From Vibrio fortis (lineage in GTDB: Bacteria; Pseudomonadota; Gammaproteobacteria; Enterobacterales; Vibrionaceae): a stretch of 64,000 bases of DNA. The notes beneath the pieces are model-generated. The model ran no database searches. It was not told the origin of the DNA and saw only the letters and a list, made by a program, of their open reading frames with translations. The stretch is taken from positions 310,001 through 374,000 of the forward strand of contig NZ_JFFR01000002.1 of the NCBI RefSeq assembly GCF_000695685.1. The letters are read 5' to 3'. A program made the translations under genes and the position numbers. Positions 16,217 through 25,002 of this stretch are shown here, piece after piece (the first letter of the stretch is position 1; the number at the start of each line of letters is the position of its first letter).

Positions 16217-18312
16217 AATGCTCCAATTAATACGATAGTGGTGGTTAGACGTAGAATGTCATCTAGGGTGACACGTGCTTTTTCAATAAAGCTCTCACTA
16301 CGGTCTGGGATGTAAATCGTATCACCAGCGCGAAGAACGGGTAGGTGATAGATGTTCGCTGTCTTACTGAATTTAATCAGGTCGAATGTACGTGCTTGGC
16401 CCTGACAGCAAGACATGTTTACGACAGTAATCTTCTCTAAGTAAGCATTCTCTGTTGGTCCAGCAGCTTCAGCTAATAGATCTAGGATCGTCATATTGTC
16501 ATTGAACACGTAGCGACCCGGCTTGTTCACTGCACCAAGTACTCGTACCGTTGACTCTTTTGACGTATCCAACCAGTTTTTATCCTTCTCTGGGATGTAA
16601 ATCGTATCACCAGTGGTTACGCGAGGCAGGATAGACTCATCACCAGTTTCAAAATAGAGCGATAGATTTAACTTACTTACTTTCGCGTAGGGTTTGTCTC
16701 TATGAGTCACGCGGATATTGTGAATGTCAGCGTCTTTTGTTGGGCCATCTGCTGCAGACAAAATATCTAAGAAGTGCATATCTTTAGTGAAGCGGTAACG
16801 CCCCGGCGCATTTACCTGCCCAAATACATAGATTGATGCATCTGAACTTTGGCGAACCCATTGCGATTTGTTGTCAGATGGGTCTTGCGGTAAGTCATGG
16901 ATACGTACAATGGCGCCAGCACGAATGAAAGGGAGGTCTTCGCGTGGTGCGCCGTTTTTGATGTAAGCATCCAAATCGAAAACCGTAAGCTTGCGTCCGT
17001 TAACGACTTCAATTTTGGTCGTATCTGCACGAAGAGTTGGGCCGCCCACGTGAGCAAGAAGATCCATAAGATCCATTTCGTCAGACCATTCGATACGTCC
17101 TGGGCGAACCACTTCACCAATCACATTCACAGCACGGTCTGGTGAAATCTTAAGCCAAGACTTTTCATTCATGTCGGTTTTTTCTGGAACAAAGATAGCA
17201 TCGCCTGGTTGGATTGCTGGTGGCTTCACGCCACGTAAACCTTCTGTGTAAGCGGTTAAATCAAATTTAAGGACTTGACCGCTGGCTTTGATAACTCGGA
17301 TCTGGCGTGATTCCGCGAATCGAGTCGGACCACCAGCATTCGCCAAAATGTCCATAAAGGTCGCGCCTTTTTTACCGTCGTACGCGCCCGGTTCAGCAAC
17401 TTCACCCATTACATACACAGTATTTGCACCCGATTTGATCTCTACTTCTTGTTTAGGGACGAAGATAGTTGAGCCTGGACGCAGTACTGGAAGTAGTGAG
17501 TCATCCCCTGTATCCAAGTAACGTTTAAGATTGAAAAGCGTCGGGGTGTTGTTCGAGATAACACGAATCTGTTCAACACCAGCGTAACGTGTTACGCCAC
17601 CTGAACGCATGATAACATCAACAAGGTCGGTATTTTCTTTGTAAGCAAAAGAGCCTGGCGCGTTAACCTCACCGAATACTTTGATTGAATTGCGAGAGTC
17701 GGCGCTATCACCCGAGTTAGCAAGCTTGGCTGCATCAAATTCTTGCTCGATATTACCTACAAGTGGGGACGCAGGAACAAAGATAGAATCAAGTGATTGC
17801 AGTTCAGGCAGCTGAGAATCATCGCCCGAATCTAAAAAGCGTTTGTAGTTGAACTCCTTTCTATCAGCGCCGCGTTTGAGAATCAGCTTATCTAATTGCG
17901 CACCTGCTCTTAAACCTCCAGCGGCATAAAGCGCCATTTGAACGCTTGAGCCTAGCGACAATGTGTATTCGCCTGGCTGTTCAACATAACCTTGCACTGA
18001 AATTAAAATCTGTTGCTCTTTGATGAACACAGTAGCGGTTGATAAATCACGGTAGGTCGTGCTTAGTGCATCGATAACCACTTTTTGTAGTTGTTCGTTG
18101 TCGTAACCCGCAACAAATACTGCACCCACCTCAGGTAGAGTAATACGGCCGCGTTTGTCGACTTGGAAACCTCGATTCAAGCTCTCTTCACCGGGCACGT
18201 TAACCTGGATGAGGTCACCAACTTGAACAGCATCGCTGAATTCGTCCTCAGCATATACAGGTGAGAAACCAAGAGTTAAAAAGCTCATTAGAGCGATGAT
18301 CAGAGTTTTCAT
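16213..18312 (-). CDS. sypC: Polysaccharide export protein with six SLBB domains, SypC-like
   Basis: This is a 699-residue protein with a signal peptide (1-21, VYA/ED). A polysaccharide-export (PES) domain (about 26-100) is followed by six SLBB repeats beginning near residues 103, 210, 299, 395, 494 and 589. Each has the pattern V-x-G-x-V-x-x-PG-x-Y. A hydrophobic C-terminal tail (IVLIGAL) follows. Classical Wza has only two SLBB domains, so the periplasmic tube should be much longer. There is no lipobox, unlike Wza. It overlaps sypB and sypD by 4 bp each, so B, C and D are tightly coupled. Confidence 0.88.
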   Translation of the reverse strand: MKTLIIALMSFLTLGFSPVYAEDEFSDAVQVGDLIQVNVPGEESLNRGFQVDKRGRITLPEVGAVFVAGYDNEQLQKVVIDALSTTYRDLSTATVFIKEQQILISVQGYVEQPGEYTLSLGSSVQMALYAAGGLRAGAQLDKLILKRGADRKEFNYKRFLDSGDDSQLPELQSLDSIFVPASPLVGNIEQEFDAAKLANSGDSADSRNSIKVFGEVNAPGSFAYKENTDLVDVIMRSGGVTRYAGVEQIRVISNNTPTLFNLKRYLDTGDDSLLPVLRPGSTIFVPKQEVEIKSGANTVYVMGEVAEPGAYDGKKGATFMDILANAGGPTRFAESRQIRVIKASGQVLKFDLTAYTEGLRGVKPPAIQPGDAIFVPEKTDMNEKSWLKISPDRAVNVIGEVVRPGRIEWSDEMDLMDLLAHVGGPTLRADTTKIEVVNGRKLTVFDLDAYIKNGAPREDLPFIRAGAIVRIHDLPQDPSDNKSQWVRQSSDASIYVFGQVNAPGRYRFTKDMHFLDILSAADGPTKDADIHNIRVTHRDKPYAKVSKLNLSLYFETGDESILPRVTTGDTIYIPEKDKNWLDTSKESTVRVLGAVNKPGRYVFNDNMTILDLLAEAAGPTENAYLEKITVVNMSCCQGQARTFDLIKFSKTANIYHLPVLRAGDTIYIPDRSESFIEKARVTLDDILRLTTTIVLIGAL

Positions 18313-19142
18313 AGCGAACCTCCCATCATTTCTGCGTTGTCAGGAGAGACAATCTCAATGCTCACTCGACGGTTAGTCAAACGAGTCCCAGCAGATTCAC
18401 CTTCGAAAAGAGGCACGGTTTCACCAACAGATACTGTTTTGATACGAGTTGGGCTTAGGCCGAAAATAGTGAGGTAACGCTCTACTTGTTTCGCACGGCC
18501 TAGCGCTAGTTTATCGTTGTACTCTTCAGTACCCGTGGCATCAGCGTGGCCTGTTACGATCAAATCTAACGTAGGATGATCCTTTAAAATGGTACTCGCT
18601 TCAGCTAAATGCCCCATGTACTTAGGGTTTACCTCGGTAGAGTTATGGGCAAATTGGTTGTCGACATTCAGTAGGTCGTAAAGTTGTTCGATAATCGACA
18701 GTTGTAATCTGAATTGGGATTCATTCTTAGGCGGTGCGCAACGAGCTTGTGACGTTACATAGTCGAGACGCATTTCTAGATCGATGAGTCGTTTGCGTTG
18801 AATCACTAGGTCATTGGCTGCGTCTAGAAGAAGACCACCTTGAAGCTCACGTGCGATGCGGTTTTGTTTCTCTATTGCCTGTACAACGGCTGCGGGAAAG
18901 CACCAGCGAGCCCCTTCCTGGATCAGAGAATCCAAATGAAGCTTCGCCAATTGCCAGTCAAATCTTAATCCATGTTCAGGGCCAAGTGGCTCATCAGGCA
19001 TTACTGGTGAAAAATCAGAATTCTGATAATTGATTGAATCGTAACTTTCTGCCAAGCCTCCTGTGCCATGTTCTGGATAGCTGCTGCAACCCACAACAAG
19101 GGCAGACAGGGGGAGGGCTATGTAATGAGTCCATTTTTTCAT
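18309..19142 (-). CDS. sypB: OmpA-family lipoprotein, SypB-like
   Basis: This is a 277-residue lipoprotein. The lipobox VVGC puts the acylated Cys at residue 19. The middle part is helical, and the C-terminal OmpA/Pal-type peptidoglycan-binding domain (about 175-265) contains TGHADATGTEEYNDKL and LTNRRVSIEI. It probably anchors the export apparatus to the cell wall. It lies 58 bp after sypA and overlaps sypC by 4 bp. Confidence 0.88.
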   Translation of the reverse strand: MKKWTHYIALPLSALVVGCSSYPEHGTGGLAESYDSINYQNSDFSPVMPDEPLGPEHGLRFDWQLAKLHLDSLIQEGARWCFPAAVVQAIEKQNRIARELQGGLLLDAANDLVIQRKRLIDLEMRLDYVTSQARCAPPKNESQFRLQLSIIEQLYDLLNVDNQFAHNSTEVNPKYMGHLAEASTILKDHPTLDLIVTGHADATGTEEYNDKLALGRAKQVERYLTIFGLSPTRIKTVSVGETVPLFEGESAGTRLTNRRVSIEIVSPDNAEMMGGSL

Positions 19143-19200
19143 GCCAACGTCCTTTGAATTTTTTTATTATAATTATGTACATCTTTAGCTTAGTGGAACT

Positions 19201-19530
19201 TTATGAATTCGCAGCCTTTTTTGAGTTAACAGGGATAGCATGGCCAATGCGAAGTAGGTTCATGATTTCCAGAGGCTGACCAGAAACATTTTCTAAACGC
19301 ATATTGCGTTCTCGTTCAGTTAGGCGTTTGAACATGTACACGATGGCACCTACGCCTGACGAGTCTAGAAACTGCACTTGGCTGAAATCAATTTCTACCT
19401 CAGGGTGAAGGTCGTTTGTAATTACGTCATCAATGTCTGGTTGTGCTTTACGACTGCCTGAAGCATCTAAGTCACCAAAAATTGAAAGAGTTAGCGTTGA
19501 ATTGTTTAGCTCAATTTTACGTAGTTCCAT
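19201..19530 (-). CDS. sypA: STAS-domain anti-sigma-factor-antagonist-like regulator, SypA-like
   Basis: This is a 109-residue STAS protein starting MELRKIELNNS. The phospho-acceptor motif is DSSG (Asp56-Ser57-Ser58-Gly59). In V. fischeri, SypE phosphorylates and dephosphorylates SypA at this conserved serine to switch biofilm formation. The Ser is kept here although no sypE lies in the window. AAGGAG 8 nt before the ATG at 19530 fixes the start; the longer frame from 19596 lacks a ribosome site. It is the first gene of the locus, behind a sigma-54 promoter. Confidence 0.9.
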   Translation of the reverse strand: MELRKIELNNSTLTLSIFGDLDASGSRKAQPDIDDVITNDLHPEVEIDFSQVQFLDSSGVGAIVYMFKRLTERERNMRLENVSGQPLEIMNLLRIGHAIPVNSKKAANS

Positions 19531-19579
19531 GATGTCTCTCCTTGAAGCTGTTACTTTTCTTTTCAGTTTCCTTCTATAG

Positions 19580-19595
19580 TGCAGACTCTGTGCCA
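19580..19595 (-). promoter_or_regulatory. Sigma-54 promoter of sypA
   Basis: Read on the minus strand: TGGCACAGAGTCTGCA. GG and GC are 10 nt apart. Transcription should start about 12 nt past the GC, giving a leader of roughly 40 nt to the sypA ATG. Confidence 0.88.
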
Positions 19596-19642
19596 ATTTT
19601 ATTTTTGTTAATTTTCAATAGGTTAATAATCATCAGTTCAGT

Positions 19643-19657
19643 TTCTCAGAATAGGAA
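19643..19657 (+). promoter_or_regulatory. Second SypG enhancer-like site of sypA (variant right half)
   Basis: TTCTCAGAATAGGAA: left half intact, right half TAGG as in sypI site 2. It starts 23 bp from the strong site, about two helical turns. Confidence 0.4.
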
Positions 19658-19665
19658 AAGACGTT

Positions 19666-19680
19666 TTCTCAATATGAGAA
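19666..19680 (+). promoter_or_regulatory. SypG enhancer-like site of sypA
   Basis: TTCTCAATATGAGAA is a perfect palindrome around the three-base centre and a full match to the V. fischeri consensus TTCTCANNNTGMDWN. Its centre is 79 bp upstream of the -24 element, an ordinary distance for a sigma-54 enhancer. Confidence 0.75.
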
Positions 19681-19837
19681 TGAAAAAGAGTGGGCTTCAT
19701 GGGGTCAACAACACATACGAAATGCAAATGAAACGACGGTAATTATAGTTTTGGTGAGTGTGTCGCATCAGAACCATACAGGCGGTGAAACTTATCTAGG
19801 TGCGTTCTTAAATAAAAGCATGACGTTCAATCATGGA

Positions 19838-20686
19838 ATGATGATGACATTAAATAAACTGACTATTGCTACCTTACTGGCCTTTTCAACCCCGACCAGT
19901 GCGAACATCCAACCGACCTATCAGGTCATGCTCGCTAACCATTACGATCAACACATTGATATCAACGAGTACTGGCAAAGCGAAAAGCTTGATGGTGTAA
20001 GAGCTATTTGGGATGGAGAGCACCTCTATACTCGTAACGGCAATCGTATTTACGCACCAGCTTGGTTTACAGACCCATTACCCCCGATACGTTTAGAAGG
20101 AGAACTTTGGGCAGGAAGAGATCGCTTCCACATCGTTCAGTCAACCGTTCTCGATACCACACCTATAGATAAAGCATGGAATCAGATCGAATTTATGCTG
20201 TTTGATATGCCCGGTGCTGCCGGCGACTATCAAAAACGTTACTACAACATTATTGACTGGGTGAAACGGATCAAGCGAAAACACATTCACTATGTAGAGC
20301 ATTACCCGATCGAGAGCGAAGCTGCTCTTTACATGCAGCTGGATAATATTGATAACGAAAAGGGCGAAGGAATCATGCTGCGAAAAATCACCAGCCGTTA
20401 TCAAGCTGGACGAAGTAACGATCTGCTCAAATTGAAACGGCACCATGACGCAGAAGCGATTGTCGTTGGTTACAAGAGCGGAACTGGAAAATATTCGGGA
20501 ATGATGGGCTCATTATTAGTTCATACTGAGAAAGGCGTGCAATTCTATATTGGTACAGGGTTCACCGATGAGGTGCGGTTAGACCCACCACAAATCGGCA
20601 GTCGAATAACGTTCCGCTACAATGGGTACACACAAAATGGTAAGCCTAAATTTGCCCGTTTTATTAGAGAGAAAGATGAATACTAA
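19838..20686 (+). CDS. Periplasmic ATP-dependent DNA ligase (Lig E type)
   Basis: About 282 residues. The nucleotidyltransferase motif I is EKLDGVRA with the adenylated Lys about residue 50; RLEGELW is motif III; EGIMLRK is motif IV and LLKLK is motif V. A C-terminal OB-fold domain follows. A signal peptide (LTIATLLAFSTPTSA) directs it to the periplasm, as known for Lig E of Vibrio, Haemophilus and Neisseria, which have been linked to uptake or extracellular DNA repair. Starts at 19751, 19820, 19838 and 19841 are in frame; I prefer 19838/19841 because the signal peptide begins there. It faces away from sypA. Confidence 0.88.
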   Translation: MMMTLNKLTIATLLAFSTPTSANIQPTYQVMLANHYDQHIDINEYWQSEKLDGVRAIWDGEHLYTRNGNRIYAPAWFTDPLPPIRLEGELWAGRDRFHIVQSTVLDTTPIDKAWNQIEFMLFDMPGAAGDYQKRYYNIIDWVKRIKRKHIHYVEHYPIESEAALYMQLDNIDNEKGEGIMLRKITSRYQAGRSNDLLKLKRHHDAEAIVVGYKSGTGKYSGMMGSLLVHTEKGVQFYIGTGFTDEVRLDPPQIGSRITFRYNGYTQNGKPKFARFIREKDEY

Positions 20687-20710
20687 AAGAGCCCTTGGTA
20701 CAGGGCTCTT
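20687..20710. terminator. Hairpin between convergent ligase and norM
   Basis: AAGAGCCCT, a 6-nt loop, then AGGGCTCTT. On the minus strand it is followed by TTTAG, so it fits norM best; on the plus strand the T-run is weak. Confidence 0.65.
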
Positions 20711-20739
20711 GGTCGTCATGATGAATAGGCTTCTGGAAC

Positions 20740-22110
20740 TTAGCGCTCGCTGAAGGCCAGCTGAACGGTGTCGTCTTGTTTATGCATCCAGCGCAGCCTC
20801 AAACCAAGCAATAGAGCAGCGGAAGATAGGCCCACAATGAAGCCCGTCCAGAAACCGTGAGCTCCCATCGGCTCAACAATCCAATCCGTCATACCTAGAA
20901 TGTAACCAAGTGGCAAACCTAAAATCCAATATGCGATGAAAGTACGATTGAAGATAGAACGCATATCTTTGTAGCCACGCAGTGCACCCGCTGCGATAAC
21001 TTGAATCGCATCTGTACACTGGTATACCGCAGCAAATAGTAGCAGTTGCATCGCAATAGTAATAACGGCTTGGTTTTCAGTATAAAGAAGAGCGATCTGC
21101 TCACGGAACACAACAGTAATGAATGCTGTCGCAAGAGACATCGCTAAGCCAACTAGGATACCAACATGGGTCGCGATTTTTGCGCCTTCCGTGTTGTTTT
21201 CACCAAGCTTGTGACCAACACGAATGCTAACAGCTGCACCAACACTCATTGGTAACATGAACACCAAAGAAGAGAAGTTGATGGCAACTTGGTGTGCCGC
21301 AACAATCATAGGACCCAATGGCGCAACCAACAGCGCTACAACAGCAAACAACGTGACTTCAAAAAACAGAGCTGCTGCGACAGGAAACCCAAGTTTAAAC
21401 AGACGCACCTGAGCTTTTAACTGCGGCTTATGGAACTGACCGAATAGGTTAATCTTAGAGAGGCGCTTTGATGTCATCACATAACCAAGAAGTAGGGCAA
21501 ACATCACCCAATAAACAATGGCCGTTGCTACACCACAACCAACACCACCGAGTGCAGGGGCACCCAGTTTGCCGTACACGAACATCCAGTTAAGAGGGAT
21601 GTTGAGCAACAAACCGATAAAACCGATTACCATCGCAGGCTTGGTTAGCGACATACCATCTGTGAAGCTGCGAAGCGTCTGAAATAACAGAAACGCAGGA
21701 ACGGCATACATTACAGCATGCATGTAGCCATTAGTTTTTGCTGCCATCAGCGGTTCGACGTCCATCAAATTGAGAATGCCTTGGGTTTGAAATAGCACCC
21801 CAACAATTGGTATTGAGATAAGCAGGGCCATTACAGCGCCTTGTTGAATCTCAAAGGAGATCTTTTCTTGGCGACCAGAACCATTCAGTTGTGCAACCAC
21901 AGGAACAAGAGCCATCAACAAACCGACACCGAACAGAATAGAAGGCAGCCAAATACTGGCAGCGATAGATACCGCAGCCATATCGATGGCGCTAACACCA
22001 CCGGCCATCACAGTATCGACAAAGCCCATACCGGTTTGGGCAACAGAGGCTATGAGTACCGGTGTCGCGAGTTTTATTAAGTTTGATGCTTCTGTTTTGT
22101 AACGATGCAC
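20740..22110 (-). CDS. norM: MATE-family multidrug/Na+ antiporter NorM
   Basis: This is a 456-residue protein, the length of characterised Vibrio NorM. It has 12 predicted membrane segments in two homologous halves. The N-terminal segment (LIKLATPVLIASVAQTGMGF) and the conserved acidic and Pro-containing helices typical of Vibrio NorM are present. It exports cationic drugs and dyes in exchange for sodium. It is divergent from riboflavin synthase over 161 bp. Confidence 0.95.
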   Translation of the reverse strand: MHRYKTEASNLIKLATPVLIASVAQTGMGFVDTVMAGGVSAIDMAAVSIAASIWLPSILFGVGLLMALVPVVAQLNGSGRQEKISFEIQQGAVMALLISIPIVGVLFQTQGILNLMDVEPLMAAKTNGYMHAVMYAVPAFLLFQTLRSFTDGMSLTKPAMVIGFIGLLLNIPLNWMFVYGKLGAPALGGVGCGVATAIVYWVMFALLLGYVMTSKRLSKINLFGQFHKPQLKAQVRLFKLGFPVAAALFFEVTLFAVVALLVAPLGPMIVAAHQVAINFSSLVFMLPMSVGAAVSIRVGHKLGENNTEGAKIATHVGILVGLAMSLATAFITVVFREQIALLYTENQAVITIAMQLLLFAAVYQCTDAIQVIAAGALRGYKDMRSIFNRTFIAYWILGLPLGYILGMTDWIVEPMGAHGFWTGFIVGLSSAALLLGLRLRWMHKQDDTVQLAFSER

Positions 22111-22271
22111 AAAGGACTCCAGCTAGAAGATAATAAGATTAGATACTTAGGGATGGACATTCAGAATGAATCAGAGATACTGATCGTAATGCGCCACTGG
22201 GCGAATAATAAAGAAATGTCACTACAACTGCTATGAAAAACTGTGACGTGACAACACAAAACGGGAATATT

Positions 22272-22883
22272 ATGTTTACAGGTATCGTGCAAGGTATGGC
22301 GACCTTAGTTGCTATAGAAAAGAAAGAGATGTTCCAAACTCATATTATTGAGCTGAGTGATGACATGGTCGAAGGCCTGACAATTGGTGCTTCTGTAGCT
22401 CACAACGGGTGCTGTTTAACGGTAACGGAGATCAACGGAACTCGAATCTCTTTTGATTTGATGCAAGCAACGTTAAGGCTAACCAACCTTGGCCGTTTGA
22501 AAGAAGGCGACTTGGTTAACGTTGAGCGCGCTGCAAAGTTCGGTGATGAGATTGGCGGCCACAGCATGTCAGGGCACATCACTCTAGTCGCAGACATCGT
22601 TGATGTGATTAAGACAGAAAATAACCGCACAATTTGGTTTGAGCTGCCTCAAGAATCAATGAAGTACGTATTGAGTAAAGGTTACATCGGTATCGATGGC
22701 TGCTCACTCACCATTGGTGAAGTAGAAGAGAATCGTTTCTCAGTTCATCTCATTCCAGAAACTCTCCATCGCACCCTGTTTGGTAGCCGAGAAGTAGGCG
22801 ACCAAGTAAACATTGAGTTTGACCCGCAGACGCAAGCCATTGTTGACACTGTAGAGCGTGTATTGGCGAATCAAAATAGATAA
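22272..22883 (+). CDS. ribE: Riboflavin synthase alpha subunit
   Basis: This is a 203-residue protein with two tandem lumazine-binding domains (about 1-97 and 98-195). The diagnostic N-terminus is MFTGIVQG, with [13 protein letters not shown] and the repeat-2 counterpart [13 protein letters not shown]. It dismutates two 6,7-dimethyl-8-ribityllumazine to riboflavin. The ATG at 22272 has GGGA upstream and gives the family N-terminus, so the longer frame from 22233 is rejected. No FMN riboswitch is apparent in the 161-bp upstream gap. The gene is named ribE or ribC in different genomes. Confidence 0.95.
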   Translation: MFTGIVQGMATLVAIEKKEMFQTHIIELSDDMVEGLTIGASVAHNGCCLTVTEINGTRISFDLMQATLRLTNLGRLKEGDLVNVERAAKFGDEIGGHSMSGHITLVADIVDVIKTENNRTIWFELPQESMKYVLSKGYIGIDGCSLTIGEVEENRFSVHLIPETLHRTLFGSREVGDQVNIEFDPQTQAIVDTVERVLANQNR

Positions 22884-22914
22884 TTCAGCTATACAGGCAA
22901 CAATAATCGAATCA

Positions 22915-22942
22915 AAAAGAGCACGTCATTACGTGCTCTTTG
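22915..22942. terminator. Bidirectional terminator between ribE and the CPXCG gene
   Basis: GAGCACGT, a 4-nt loop, then ACGTGCTC, flanked by AAAAA on the left and TTTGTTTT on the right. It serves both convergent genes. Confidence 0.85.
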
Positions 22943-22972
22943 TTTTAGTAAGCTCGGTAGCCTTATGGTGAA

Positions 22973-23176
22973 CTAAAATACTTGTTCGTCGTCGGCATCA
23001 ATAGATAAATTGATTGTGTTCCTTACTTCATCGACTTGCATGTCGAGATGGATCGCATTGCAACAAGCAGGGCAGTCATCATAAAAGTCTTGGCTTCCAT
23101 TTGAAGCATCAAGAGTTATTCCGATAGAGTGTCCGCAGTGTGGACAAGACACGTACTTTTCAGTGTAGTTGTTCAT
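22973..23176 (-). CDS. Small cysteine-rich CPXCG-motif protein
   Basis: This is a 67-residue protein with two CxxC pairs: CPHCG near the N-terminus and CPACC about 22 residues later, so it probably binds one zinc. It fits the CPXCG-motif cysteine-rich family common in gammaproteobacteria, which has no established function. It lies between ribE (convergent) and a fructosamine-kinase-like gene (same strand, 22 bp upstream), so the two may be co-transcribed. Confidence 0.75.
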   Translation of the reverse strand: MNNYTEKYVSCPHCGHSIGITLDASNGSQDFYDDCPACCNAIHLDMQVDEVRNTINLSIDADDEQVF

Positions 23177-23198
23177 GATCGAATCTCCTCACAGCAAC

Positions 23199-24065
23199 TT
23201 AAACAGCCAGAATCTTCTGAACATGTGCTTCCGTTTGTTCTAGATAACTCCCGCCAAACTGATTGCAATGATTGAGAAGATGGTACAAGTTATAAATGTC
23301 TTTTCGAATATTATAGTCGACGTCGAGCGGAGCGACGCTCTGATAGCCTTGATAAAACTCTTCTGGAAAACCACCAAACAATTCCGACATCGCAATATCA
23401 CATTCACGGTCGCCCCAGTAACATGCAGGGTCATAGCAGATAGGACCAAATGCAGATGTCGCTACATTACCGTGCCAAAGGTCACCGTGCAGTAGAGAAG
23501 GCGTTGGGTTGTGGCCAGCCAACTTAGTATTTACAACATCAACAATCTCATCAATATCCCCAAACTCAATGCCTTTCTCTTTAAGGAGTTGCAACTGAAA
23601 ACCGATACGTTGCTCCGAGAAAAAGCGTCCCCATTTTTTATGCCAAGGGTTGGGCTGTAGAGTGCTGCCGATATAATTGTCTTGGTCGTAACCAAACTCT
23701 TTTTGTTCTCCCCAAAGATGGAGCTTGGCGAGTGCAACGCCAAAATCAAAGCCGTTGTTGCCAGTATCCAGTGGTTTAGTCGGTAAGTAATTGAGGATAA
23801 TAAAAGAGCTTTCTTTAGTGGTACCTATCAGCACCAGTTCTGGCACGTAAACGGTAGAGGTATTTCGCAATAATCGTAGGTTTTCAGCTTCAATTTCAAA
23901 CTTATTAATAAACTCTCTTTGGTTCACTTTAACGAAGTAACGTTCATTACCATCAGTAATCATGTAGCAATCGTTAATCTCACCACCTGATACCTTTACG
24001 CGCTCGGTAATTGGGAAGTTAAAAAGAAGGGTGTCTGAAAGTTGTTGAGAAATGGCCTGCCACAT
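23199..24065 (-). CDS. Fructosamine/ketosamine kinase family protein
   Basis: This is a 288-residue protein with the aminoglycoside-phosphotransferase/protein-kinase-like fold. The N-terminal lobe has the ATP-binding Lys in RYFVKVN. The catalytic loop is LLHGDLWHGN, and the metal-binding Asp is in ICYDPACYWGDRECD. Bacterial relatives (E. coli YniA) phosphorylate ketosamines or sugars. The true substrate here is unknown. It is followed on the same strand by the CPXCG gene. Confidence 0.85.
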   Translation of the reverse strand: MWQAISQQLSDTLLFNFPITERVKVSGGEINDCYMITDGNERYFVKVNQREFINKFEIEAENLRLLRNTSTVYVPELVLIGTTKESSFIILNYLPTKPLDTGNNGFDFGVALAKLHLWGEQKEFGYDQDNYIGSTLQPNPWHKKWGRFFSEQRIGFQLQLLKEKGIEFGDIDEIVDVVNTKLAGHNPTPSLLHGDLWHGNVATSAFGPICYDPACYWGDRECDIAMSELFGGFPEEFYQGYQSVAPLDVDYNIRKDIYNLYHLLNHCNQFGGSYLEQTEAHVQKILAV

Positions 24066-24571
24066 AGGAAATCCTCAAAGAACGTGGGTATACGCAATAG
24101 TTTAGGATAAATTTCCACTATTTATAGACGTATGCGTCAATGTTCTTAGTTGTTATTTGCTCTTAAGCCAAGCAATTACGAGAATTGTGACCTTTAGCCC
24201 CAATCTTAAACATCGTTCTATAACTGCGAGAATGGAATCAATCTCACAATTGAGACGACCTATAAACCAGATTGCTGTTAAAGCTCGAATCATTTGTGTA
24301 AATCAATTTGTGATTTAAAAAACTATGTTTTAATGAATCAAGTCGCGATAAGAGACGAACGTTTGGTTTAATCTGTGAAAGTACACTGTACTTGGCTCGC
24401 AACGTAAACCCGGAAGTTACTACTTCTGAGTTAATTTTGAGCATTTAGACGCAAGGTCGAGCGATTTATTAGCAAATCAAACAATTAGTTAATGACAATA
24501 CTGAGAGTTCGCCTAGTATTGTAGGTTATCGTTGTGACGAATTTACCATTGAGCTTAAACGGAGAAGTATT
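24066..24571. other. 506-bp gene-free region
   Basis: No credible coding sequence or RNA gene was recognised. It holds upstream regions of two divergent genes. A 15-bp dyad AAGTACACTGTACTT is at 24379-24393. An ATCTCACAATTGAGAC dyad is at about 24240-24255; it resembles the SypG enhancer but has 4-bp spacing. Confidence 0.5.
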
Positions 24572-24916
24572 GTGGTTGTAGAAACCGATGGTTATTTAGC
24601 TTTGATTGAACACTTGTCGTTTAATTTGGATGTATTTACAAGTGACAAAGGTGATACAGGCTCAGAGAGTGTTGAAGATATCGTAACTGACATGATTTCA
24701 ACGAATATCATGGCGATTTTTGAACAAAATCCTGAGATGCACTCCAGTGTTCGATTCCAGTTGCTGAAAGAAGCGGATGCCGTTGTTGCCGACCTAGGTG
24801 AAGTGTTAGCGGGTGTTTGGGCTAAGAAAGCAACCAATGAACAAATTGTTTTTCTAGACGAGTATATCGCTCTTGTGAAAAATCTATTTGATACGGCAGT
24901 TGCTACGTACGACTAA
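24572..24916 (+). CDS. DUF3802-like small helical protein
   Basis: This is a 114-residue acidic, largely helical protein with no signal peptide or membrane segment. It starts with GTG at 24572, preceded by GGAG with a 7-nt spacer. Sequence and length recall the DUF3802 family found in Vibrio and Shewanella; this is from memory and function is unknown. It stands alone after a 506-bp gap. Confidence 0.65.
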   Translation: MVVETDGYLALIEHLSFNLDVFTSDKGDTGSESVEDIVTDMISTNIMAIFEQNPEMHSSVRFQLLKEADAVVADLGEVLAGVWAKKATNEQIVFLDEYIALVKNLFDTAVATYD

Positions 24917-25002
24917 AACGAAACTCGACTCACTCAGAGTAATTGGCGGATAGTTCAGTTGACGTTCGCCAATACCTATGCCTCATACTCTGCCTGACCA
25001 GG

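Noticed and set aside
22111-22271. FMN riboswitch upstream of riboflavin synthase
   Set aside because: The gap is only 161 bp, is shared with divergent norM, and shows none of the conserved RFN-element sequences I would expect.
24240-24255. SypG enhancer near the DUF3802-like gene
   Set aside because: ATCTCACAATTGAGAC has TCTCA/TGAGA arms but a 4-bp centre instead of 3 and no sigma-54 promoter nearby.
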